This document shows positions 40,701-45,116 of a DNA stretch of 64,000 nt, piece by piece; position 1 is the stretch's first letter, and the number at the start of each line of letters is the position of its first letter. The position numbers and the translations under genes are program-made. Origin of the DNA: Symsagittifera roscoffensis (Eukaryota > Xenacoelomorpha > Acoela > Convolutidae); the NCBI RefSeq assembly GCF_963678635.1, contig NC_087065.1, forward strand, positions 59,236,754 through 59,300,753, given 5' to 3'. A model generated the notes under the pieces. That model saw only the letters and a program-made list of their open reading frames with translations. It made no database searches and was not told where the DNA came from.

Positions 40701-40985
40701 CTGCTTCCAGAGCATCTTTCAAGCATACGACAGCGTTAATTCACTTTACTAATTCTGATTTATTGCTTTAATGCGTAATTTGTCCAATTATCCAAACCCA
40801 CCTTCAATGGATAGCAGGCAATTTTGAATACTTTCACGGATAGCCGCATCATCTACACGTTGAAGCAGATCGTAGCATTTGTAAATGTGAGGATGAACAG
40901 CTTCGAACCGGTTGATCTCGGTAGTTATTGATACGGAATTTGCTAACTCGTTTTGAAAATCTCTGTACGAATGATTCTCATCCAT
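7615..40985 (-). CDS. AGAP: AGAP-family Arf GTPase-activating protein (centaurin-gamma), 16 coding exons
   Basis: AGAP proteins stimulate GTP hydrolysis by Arf small GTPases at endosomal and Golgi membranes and carry an inactive-type GTPase-like domain. Exons in transcript order: 40985-40802, 40645-40587, 40295-40208, 40136-40051, 39941-39665, 33206-32984, 32785-32233, 31280-31044, 16479-16189, 15758-15654, 15456-15150, 14930-14598, 14439-14369, 14077-13719, 8609-7937, 7716-7615. All junctions are in phase and sum to 3948 bp, 1315 residues. Domains: GTPase-like about 75-235 with P-loop GSSNSGKS at 85-92; Ser/Asn-rich linker with PPALPPRN and polyQ; PH about 662-960, interrupted by a long insertion; ArfGAP from C1059 (CX2CX16CX2C, Arg1087); ankyrin repeats to the end. 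It is longer than vertebrate AGAP1 (about 860), mainly from linker and PH insertions. The ATG at 40985 follows an in-frame TAA and has G at -3 and +4. Exon limits are inferred from splice signals and homology only. Confidence 0.93.
7937..8609 (-). CDS. AGAP: AGAP exon 15: ArfGAP zinc finger and first ankyrin repeat
   Basis: Residues about 1058-1282. The zinc finger CX2CX16CX2C is followed by SGVHRNLG, with the catalytic arginine four residues past the last Cys, then SLDLDNW. Ankyrin-like PLVLLLLGH and KTAMHVSC follow, separated by a Ser-rich insertion. Acceptor atttcag, donor GCT/gtgagt. Confidence 0.94.
8690..8780 (-). repeat. tRNA-Lys-like SINE, head region
   Basis: On the minus strand: A-box-like TGGCTGAGTGG, anticodon-arm-like GACTCTTAATC (as in tRNA-Lys CTT) and B-box GGTTCGAATC, followed by a T-run. 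The flanks do not form an acceptor stem, so it is a SINE head and not a tRNA gene. The body is cut off by the next repeat. Confidence 0.75.
9180..9460. repeat. AT-rich dispersed family, copy
   Basis: It shares ordered blocks with many other places in the window: CTTAAAGCTCTTTGAATTTC, TAGAACAAT, a TTTTTGATAAAATTA stretch, AAAACTGGATCAATAGG and CGCTGGGAAATCTGAAAATTA. This copy is diverged. Confidence 0.6.
10430..11220. repeat. Diverged tandem array, period about 150-170 bp
   Basis: Units repeat blocks like ACGCCCAAATGTTTTCACAA, AAAATTATGGCCCTCGAAAA, and TCTCAAAACTACAATCCCAA(A)TCTGAG at about 10.84, 10.99 and 11.16 kb. A more degraded unit lies near 10.44-10.65 kb. Confidence 0.6.
11384..13640. 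repeat. Cluster of AT-rich dispersed family copies
   Basis: Copies start near 11384, 12001, 12545 and 13390. Conserved marks are the entry block (CAACAGACAGTTGGAAAA... at the first two), AAAACTGGATCAATAGG and a small hairpin, GATCACGTTTTTCGTGAC. Arrangement is head-to-tail but irregular, so these look like separate insertions or local duplications. Confidence 0.65.
13719..14077 (-). CDS. AGAP: AGAP exon 14: PH C-terminal helix and linker
   Basis: It starts [18 protein letters not shown], the PH C-terminal helix with its invariant Trp, and ends AILSLPGNN, aligning with QSIRNMRGN just before the ArfGAP zinc finger. Donor AACAG/gttaga. Confidence 0.9.
14369..14439 (-). CDS. AGAP: AGAP exon 13: PH domain, second half
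   Basis: It encodes [20 protein letters not shown], the late PH strands (FEFIIVS...W.FEA in AGAP1). Acceptor gtttag, donor GAG/gtaagc. Confidence 0.9.
14598..14930 (-). CDS. AGAP: AGAP exon 12: PH domain insertion, Gln-rich and basic
   Basis: It encodes polyQ tracts and the basic block [12 protein letters not shown], equivalent to the KKHRRKKS block of AGAP. The donor ACG/gttggt is weak, but it is the only one that keeps phase with exon 13. Confidence 0.82.
15150..15456 (-). CDS. AGAP: AGAP exon 11: PH domain insertion
   Basis: It starts [20 protein letters not shown] (PH strands), then becomes Ser/Thr/Asn-rich. AGAPs carry an insertion at this point in the PH domain. Acceptor atctag, donor CCCAG/gttcgc. 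Confidence 0.85.
15654..15758 (-). CDS. AGAP: AGAP exon 10: PH domain, first half
   Basis: It encodes [20 protein letters not shown] and onwards, a textbook PH N-terminus matching AGAP. Phase 0 at both ends, acceptor gtgtag, donor GCA/gtaagt. Confidence 0.93.
15759..16188 (-). other. AGAP: AGAP intron 9, no further feature seen
   Basis: 430 bp between two PH exons. The open frame on the plus strand here is the reverse of polyQ coding sequence and flanking intron. Confidence 0.6.
16189..16479 (-). CDS. AGAP: AGAP exon 9: polyglutamine linker and start of PH domain
   Basis: It encodes a run of 12 Gln from mixed CAA/CAG codons, then Gly/Asn-rich sequence and GRAIPIKE, the invariant lead-in to the AGAP PH domain. 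Acceptor atttcag, donor GAG/gtaatt. Confidence 0.9.
17087..17280 (-). repeat. tRNA-derived SINE, full-length-like
   Basis: On the minus strand the A/B-box-like head (about 17210-17280) precedes a body with AATTCGAGGCTTATTTTTAC and a 3' end with a GCGAAGCGAG...CTTCGCCTCTGTG hairpin-like tail. The family consensus ends GCGAAGCTCAGCTTCGCCTC. Confidence 0.75.
17281..17630. repeat. SINE-linked repeat block, copy 1
   Basis: Sequence next to the SINE head matches 33600-34010 in the same order, including AACACTAGTCACGA, GGTAATAATTTGGAATATAA-like and GCATCAACTGTGTTAACTT. The SINE and this block have therefore moved or been copied together. Confidence 0.65.
17956..18412. mobile_element. MITE with long terminal inverted repeats and 9-bp target duplication
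   Basis: It starts GGGTCTAGGACAACAAGCCG and ends with the inverse (CGGCTTGATGTCCGGCACCC). Both ends contain two copies of GGGACTTCAAGCCGAA. It is flanked by identical ATTAATTAT at 17947-17955 and 18413-18421. There is no coding sequence. The 9-bp duplication is typical of Mutator-like (MULE) elements. Confidence 0.82.
21483..21648. repeat. Minisatellite, about seven units of 21-26 bp
   Basis: Degenerate head-to-tail units of the form AGCAACACAAAGAGCTTCGG plus GAA. Unit length and sequence vary. Confidence 0.75.
23260..23520. repeat. Imperfect inverted repeat
   Basis: The reverse complement of about 23300-23400 matches 23410-23520 in order (AAAATTAA.CGCAA, TTTTGGACAA, TCAGCAAAATTT). The centre is near 23405. 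Confidence 0.5.
24095..24610. repeat. AT-rich dispersed family, long copy
   Basis: The most complete copy seen: the GCCAACAGAAAGTTGGAAAA start, CCTTAAAGCTCTTTGA, GAGAAAACTGGATCAATGG, CTCACGTTGTTCGTGAC, GCTGTTCTATAGTGGAG, TTTTAAGACTTCTCCTGAAA and TACGTTCATCGACTT. No frame is conserved. Confidence 0.65.
28040..28260. repeat. AT-rich dispersed family, partial copy
   Basis: It starts GCCAACAGACAGTGGGAAAA and keeps the CCTTAAAACTCTTTGAATTT and CAATTTATGCTTGACACTTT blocks, then breaks off. Confidence 0.6.
29437..29545 (-). repeat. SINE 3' portion, headless
   Basis: The tail (CACAGAGGCGAA, CTTTGCAAACGCAAGCGAGAA on the plus strand) and part of the body are present, but no A/B boxes. It abuts the hairpin-tailed repeat directly. 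Confidence 0.6.
29545..29818 (+). repeat. Hairpin-tailed dispersed repeat, copy 2
   Basis: Same order of blocks as 180-476, ending in the CAGGGCTTCGCCCTG hairpin and GAGCAGTCTTG. Confidence 0.7.
30290..30370 (-). repeat. tRNA-like SINE relic of a second type
   Basis: On the minus strand, TTGGTCTAGTGTTAA resembles an A box and GTGGGTTAGAGTC a B box. It differs from the Lys-like SINE heads. Confidence 0.4.
31044..31280 (-). CDS. AGAP: AGAP exon 8: Ser/Lys-rich cassette exon candidate
   Basis: 79 codons, phase 0 at both ends, with an excellent acceptor (cttttctcctcag) and donor TTG/gtgcgt. The product is Ser- and basic-rich ([20 protein letters not shown]). Because removing it keeps the frame, it may be alternatively spliced. 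Confidence 0.75.
31455..31672. repeat. AT-rich dispersed family, copy
   Basis: It keeps GGCCAACAGACAGGTCGAAA, TTCCGTTGAAAATTCAGAAA and TTCACGTTTTCCGTGACC, and runs directly into the SINE at 31676. Confidence 0.6.
31676..31816 (-). repeat. tRNA-derived SINE with perfect 3' hairpin
   Basis: The minus-strand head is GTTGGTGGCTGAGAGGT and GGTTCGAATCC; the body follows; the 3' end is GCGAAGCTCAGCTTCGCC, a 7-bp stem with a 3-nt loop. It lies between AGAP exons 7 and 8. Confidence 0.78.
32233..32785 (-). CDS. AGAP: AGAP exon 7: linker with proline-rich motif
   Basis: Residues about 306-490. It includes [12 protein letters not shown], a class II-like SH3 ligand, and ends KRKSNLFS, which matches the AGAP KR-SNLF block upstream of the PH domain. 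Acceptor gtcgtagtag, donor TCG/gtgagt. Confidence 0.85.
32984..33206 (-). CDS. AGAP: AGAP exon 6: Ser/Asn-rich linker
   Basis: It joins in phase after exon 5, starting [11 protein letters not shown], and then becomes Asn/Ser-rich. The acceptor gctatag has a weak pyrimidine tract. The alternative upstream reading of the frame does not keep phase. Donor GGCAG/gtacgc. Confidence 0.78.
33481..33620 (-). repeat. SINE copy lacking a clear A box
   Basis: The body (AAATAAGCCTCGAATCAGTA on the plus strand) and B box (GGATTCGAAA) are recognisable; the A-box part is deleted. It continues into the SINE-linked block shared with 17281-17630. Confidence 0.6.
33940..35266. repeat. Segmental tandem duplication, copy 1
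   Basis: About 33945-34550 and 34808-35266 reappear, apparently without differences, in copy 2. Copy 1 has an extra segment of about 258 bp (34550-34807) holding two similar GCAAC-CTGTGAGTA-TGACAT blocks. A SINE lies at 34844-35027. Confidence 0.85.
34844..35027 (-). repeat. tRNA-Lys-like SINE within duplication copy 1
   Basis: Minus-strand head: TGGCTGAGTGGTTAG, GATTCTTAATC and GGTTTGAATC. The 3' tail carries GCGAAGCAAAGCTTTGCCTC, again a hairpin. Confidence 0.8.
35277..36340. repeat. Segmental tandem duplication, copy 2
   Basis: Direct repeat of copy 1, missing its 258-bp segment (join at about 35880, GCCATGTT/CGCACTATAG). It ends GAAATGCGTCGAGTTAA, the same words that end copy 1. Confidence 0.85.
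35919..36100 (-). repeat. tRNA-Lys-like SINE within duplication copy 2
   Basis: Same sequence as the SINE at 34844-35027. It is a product of the duplication and not a separate insertion. Confidence 0.8.
37811..37986 (-). repeat. tRNA-Lys-like SINE
   Basis: Minus-strand head TGGCTGAGTGGTTAG, GATTCTTAATC, GTTCGAATC; body; tail GCGAAGCTTTGCCTCTGTG. It is closely related to the copies at 34.8 and 35.9 kb. Confidence 0.8.
38175..38310 (-). repeat. Diverged SINE copy
   Basis: It has AAAGGCGAAGCTGC at the tail and GGGATTCAAACTAAGACTTC where the B box is expected. The head is badly decayed. Confidence 0.5.
38460..39490. repeat. Satellite-like tandem array, period about 90-100 bp
   Basis: About ten degenerate units with the ordered words ATAGACCGAATCGGTTCGCG, AAGTTTTTCT, AGCAAGCTATTCCAGCTATG, AAACTTT and ATATTTCAAGTTATTT. 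Confidence 0.72.
39665..39941 (-). CDS. AGAP: AGAP exon 5: GTPase-like domain, C-terminal half
   Basis: It contains [17 protein letters not shown] (NKXD equivalent) and [16 protein letters not shown] (SAK-region equivalent), all diagnostic of AGAP. Acceptor ttttttag, donor GAAG/gtccgt, phase 1. Confidence 0.93.
40051..40136 (-). CDS. AGAP: AGAP exon 4: GTPase-like domain
   Basis: It encodes [20 protein letters not shown] and onwards. The RDE motif replaces the DxxG of canonical Ras proteins, as in other AGAPs. Acceptor attcag, donor CAG/gtattg. Confidence 0.92.
40208..40295 (-). CDS. AGAP: AGAP exon 3: P-loop of the GTPase-like domain
   Basis: It carries G-X4-GKS (GSSNSGKS) followed by [11 protein letters not shown], the signature of the AGAP GTPase-like domain. 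Acceptor ttcgcag, donor GATG/gtaatt. Confidence 0.92.
40587..40645 (-). CDS. AGAP: AGAP exon 2
   Basis: Residues 62-81. The block [18 protein letters not shown] is nearly identical to the AGAP segment entering the GTPase-like domain. Acceptor gctttag, donor CTT/gttagt. Confidence 0.9.
40802..40985 (-). CDS. AGAP: AGAP exon 1: N-terminal helical region
   Basis: It encodes residues 1-61, matching the start of known AGAPs (LANS..I..EI.RFE.VHP.IY..Y.LL.RV). The donor is GAAG/gtgggt, phase 1. An AG at 41007-41008 could also be an acceptor (exon to 41006), so an untranslated exon upstream is possible. Confidence 0.88.
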
Positions 40986-41006
40986 TCCACCGCAAGCATC
41001 CTCAAC

Positions 41007-41735
41007 CTGAAACTTCGTTTATGGAAAAGTTTTATATCATAAGAAAACACTTTTGGTTAGAAATCAAGATTTAAAATGAAGTGTTCATAGCTAGTACAAG
41101 TTCAAGTTTAACCAACATAAGCTCTTTTCCAGCCCCCCTTTGATTTTGTTGGAAAATTAATATATGAAAACTTATTTCAAATGACTTTTCATGTTATAAA
41201 CTGCATTTAAACGTGTCAGCGTGAACAGTTGAAAAAAATTCACAACATTTCTTACATGCAAAATGCCGTGTGAACGATTTTTGAACAGCTTTATTTTGAA
41301 ACTTTACGAGGGTGGAAAACTGGAAAAGAGCCCTGATACACACTAGAGGACAAAATGAAAGCGGTATCACGTTTTCAAACTCTAGAATACTTAATTTTAT
41401 GGATCATTTTGGATTTGGGTTTTCCGTAGCAAATGATCTCAAATAATAACTATGAAAAATCAATATTTTTTTTCTCAATTACCATGATAATCAGAAGGTC
41501 AAAAGTATCATAGTAACCGAGGTTACAGTCATGAGTCCCTTCATCATGTATTCCAGTCAAAATCCTTGGAATTTTTTAGATATGGAAGTGATCATGATAA
41601 AAGAAGATGACAAGTGTTTAAGTCCTTTTCAATTAAAATCGATACGGGTTACGTTTCTTCAATAAGAACACGCAACTCGACACGAGATAATATAATATAC
41701 AAGTGTTACAAGTAAAAAATTTCGTCGAAAGTTAT
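41007..41735. other. Upstream of AGAP ATG; putative 5' UTR/promoter or intron
   Basis: An in-frame TAA lies about 33 bp upstream of the AGAP ATG. An AG at 41007-41008 could be a splice acceptor. No TATA box or CpG-rich stretch stands out. The region ends at the 3' end of a non-LTR retrotransposon. Confidence 0.4.
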
Positions 41736-41739
41736 TTTG

Positions 41740-42456
41740 TCATTTATTGTTCCGAGTACGCAAGCGGCGTTCGCAATCTGTACTGCCAGGGAGATTCTGT
41801 TTTAAAAAGCTGCCTGATCTGGGTTCCTCAGTGCATATGCTTAGGTTCTTACAAAGCTTGCTCAAAAAAACTTCTCTGCTGGGACCGGCCGCGCCCTGAA
41901 TTTCAAAAGCTAGCGGTTGGAAAAGATATCTATGATTTACAAGATCTTTATACTTGTCAATTTTTCGCTCTTCCGCTTCAGCGGCAGCCGTACCAGGGTT
42001 ACAAACAGACCCGGCATTAATCCTACAAGGAGCTAAGGAGTCTACTACCGTTACATCCCACAAGAGCTGCTTACCATCAGCCCATGGAACGAGCGTCAAA
42101 CCGTCTGGTCGCTTCTGATCGGTCCTGTAGAGGTGTCGTGGTTCTAAAACAGACGGAATGTGAGTAGATGATAGACTCTGCTTTATAAGAGCATTCAGGT
42201 TTGAATGCCTAGAGAATCTCCCTGCACTTTTGAGGCAAGAAAGACCATGCCAACCATCCTCGGTAACGTCTTTTCCGCACACGCATTTATGCCGTTCGCA
42301 TATTTTTGATCCTAATCGAAGTCCTATCGCAATTCTGAGTTGTTGGTTCGACAGTTTTAACCTTAAATTTTTGCACGGGATGACGTTCAACCATTGGTAG
42401 CCAAATCTATCTTGGAACGCGTTGAACCTTTTTTTACGTCCGTTGGTTCGAGTCAT
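41740..42456 (-). pseudogene. Non-LTR retrotransposon: zinc-finger/endonuclease-like C-terminus
   Basis: The 238-codon frame shows HKCVCGKDVTEDGWHGLSC (a Cys/His finger: C-X-C, H, C), a following RHSNLNALIK, then KRPDG and LLWDVTVVD. This arrangement (finger, RH, PD, DVTVVD) fits the C-terminal restriction-like endonuclease of R2-type non-LTR elements, by inference from motif order. The frame starts with an ATG that overlaps the stop of the RT frame (ATGA at 42453-42456). In relatives RT and endonuclease are one polypeptide, so this is probably a frameshift in a decayed copy. Confidence 0.7.
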
Positions 42457-43890
42457 AAAATCAAGTCTGCAATTTCGCTGTCAAAAATTGGCTCCGTCCA
42501 ATTTTTTTGGATTTCATTTTCCGGAGCCATTTCAATTTTTCCAAGGTCAAACCACCGATTAAGCGCATCATCATAGTTTCCATCCACATGCTCGAAACCA
42601 AAGATTTCGCTCGAGGCATCTTTTGCTCCTACTGCTGAGGCTAAGAAAGCGGGTAAAGCGAGTAGATGAGCGGAAGAAACGCCCAAGCCACCTTTGGCTG
42701 CCGGGAGAACTGCTTTTAAAAACTGGTTATCATCCATTTTCACATTAGTGACCTTGCATAACGAATTTCTTAGTAATTTATCGTAACGTTCCAAAACATC
42801 ATTGTGCAAAAAACAAGGGCTCGTACGCAAAAAATATAGGAGTTTTGGCATGCTAAAGCAATTTTTCAGGAGGTAAAAACCATAATGGGCGTCTAGTTTG
42901 TCAATGACATCCGAGATTTTTTCAAGCTCCTTAATTTTTTCGTCGAGCAATTCTTTTCGGCAAAGTTCGCCGATTGGAGATTCTAAAATGAGGAGTTCTT
43001 CTTTTGTTTTTATTTTTATTTTGGGGCATATTTTTCGAAATTGTGTTAAAATTGAATTAAACTGTGTACTAGTAGTCGGTCGCAAAAAACAAAGTTCACA
43101 CTTCTCATTGTTTAAGCTCAGGCCGTAAATTTGTTCCGATTTCAGAATGTTTTTAAGGTCCCGGACTACTACCTTATAGTCGTCTGCTAAATTCCCATCA
43201 TCTAAACACCAGATGTTAATTTTCGACTCCAACTGTTTGACTAGTGTATGAATTGTTTCCGCAAAAAGGGGTGGGGCTTCAGGATCACCTTGCTGAATTC
43301 CGTCTTCTGACATTATGACAGAGCTTCCGTTTAAAAGGTAACTGGGTTTACCATACGCGCAATGGGTGTAATTATACAATCCAGGGCGATTTGAATAAAC
43401 ATGATTCAGCATTGTTTCTCTGTTTAAAGAGTTAAAGGCATTCTTAAAATCTAGTTTTAAAAGAACAGTGCATTTTGGATTGTCGTCGCGTTCAATTAGG
43501 TTTCGAAACGAGTGCGCAGCTATTTCTGCTCCTCGTTTGGTACCGCATCCTACCTGTACGTTTCCAAAAAAATTTTGTCGCTCGGAGAGGGCCTTGCTTC
43601 CAGCGTATTTAGACGCGATACGTCTCAGCGTGTTGCCTACGGCACCGGTCTCAACCCTCCGTCTATCTTTATGAGGGCGATAAGCTTTGCGCCAAAAAAG
43701 AAAGGTTTTAGTGGTTCGGGTATTTTGCCATCTCCAATGAGGTTTATCAGCTTAGTAAGCGATTTCAGAAAATTAAGTCCTGCACTGCCATTCGACTTAC
43801 TAAAAAGATCTTTAAAAATTTGAGGAACTATTTTATCAGGACCTGCTGCTGATCCGTTTGGAAAGGAAAGGTAAATAAAGGTTGGAAAAC
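42453..43890 (-). pseudogene. Non-LTR retrotransposon reverse transcriptase, 5'-truncated and frameshifted
   Basis: RT copies the element RNA at a nicked target. Recognisable in order on the minus strand: AAGPDKIVPQIF (fingers, about 43850), GGLRP (about 43650), KLDFKNAFNSLNRE (motif A region), GIQQGDPEAPPLFAE (motif B), and WCLDDG (motif C). The last two lie in a 319-codon frame from 43412; the earlier parts are in a frame broken near 43640. No upstream nucleic-acid-binding N-terminus is seen before the giant LTR element begins at 44206, so this is an incomplete copy. It lies about 0.7 kb upstream of the AGAP ATG, in the same orientation. Confidence 0.82.
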
Positions 43891-44205
43891 ACCAATTTTC
43901 GTTATCTGTTATAATCTTTCTAACGACGTGAAATTATACGACAATCAAATTTGGAAAAATAATCACATTGAATAATTCAGTCTTTTTGTTCAAAATGCTC
44001 CAAATGGCATAATCATTTTTCACCTCTCTCATAAGAGAAAAAATATATATATCATGAAAACCGGCATTTTCAGAACCGGACTAATCTCCTATGAGGTTGA
44101 AACTACTGTTTGGCCCTTTCATAAAGTTTAGCTGAGTTGAACTATTGTTGACTAGTGGGTTTACCTATTATCAAATGGATCTTGCAATTAGGTATTTTTG
44201 AGAGT
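43891..44205. other. Spacer between the non-LTR element and the LTR element
   Basis: About 315 bp with no recognised feature. It is the insertion flank of the LTR element. Confidence 0.4.
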
Positions 44206-45116
44206 TGTGATATTCGACCAGAATGAGCGAAAATGCGGATTCGGCGATTTCGAATTGTTAGCAGCTAACCTTCCGAATTGACAGTTTTAAGAGATTAGTG
44301 ACGTTATTGGGACGATTAGTAAAACGGTGAAGGTCAAGATATTCTGGCATTTTGAAATTTTAAAAATTCGAATTGAGAAGTCGCACTTCCGAGAAACGGC
44401 AAAAACCGCCATTTTGGAAAACCAGAAAAATTCAGAACAACAATAGTTGCGACGAAGATAACTACGAGAAAATAAATATCGGAATCGAAGAAAACAGCAG
44501 AGTTAGCAGAGACCGTTCCGAGTTGCAACGATTGTGCCGCTACAATCGTTGCAAGGCCGTTCACAACAACGGTGAAGGGTGGGAAAGCAGCCCTCCGGAA
44601 GGAAGATAAGGTTGTTATTTCCCCGGATTCAAGAATCCGGAGGAGTCTCGGGACTGGAACTTGTATCATTTTATATAAACTTTTAGCTTCCCGGTTATGT
44701 CTGGAATTGAATTTATTTAACATCTGAATTCATTTTACGACGATGAGAAGCTAGGAGTTGGGGGAAAGGGTTGATCCATCTTCAATGGAGATGATGATTT
44801 TTATCTACTGAACAAAAACAACAATTATATAATAAGTAGTAGTAGCCCTATTTTTAGGAGTGACCTCGTGGTCTGGGGATACTGAGACCCCAGCCATGAG
44901 CTCACAAATTTTGCATGTAATTAAGTTAATTTGAGCGTTCTGGTCGAAGCCGGAGAACAGTAACGTTTTTGTCGACCCGATGTTAGAAAGACCACCAAAA
45001 GAGCTAGGCTTGGCAGAGACGGTGAAAAGCATGTAGAGCTCTGTTTAGACGCTGGCCAGTCGTCTTAGAACCTAATTTTATTTTCCGTCGATATGTACTT
45101 CCGGGCGAATGTAACA
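44206..45116 (+). repeat. 5' LTR
   Basis: 911 bp, TGTGAT...TAACA. It contains a perfect 13-bp-arm hairpin (44523-44554) and a TATATAAA at 44672-44679. Compared with the 3' LTR it has 150 extra bp (44637-44786), flanked by AAT on each side, so the 3' copy has probably lost it. Confidence 0.88.
44523..44554. promoter_or_regulatory. Perfect hairpin in the LTR
   Basis: Arms TTGCAACGATTGT and ACAATCGTTGCAA with a 6-nt loop. It is preserved intact in the other LTR (62761-62792), although neighbouring bases differ. It could be an RNA structure in the transcript or a palindromic protein site. Confidence 0.7.

Noticed and set aside
44334-44723. 129-codon minus-strand frame in the 5' LTR
   Set aside because: Only part of it is open in the 3' LTR, and the frame covers the hairpin. 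LTR sequence explains it.
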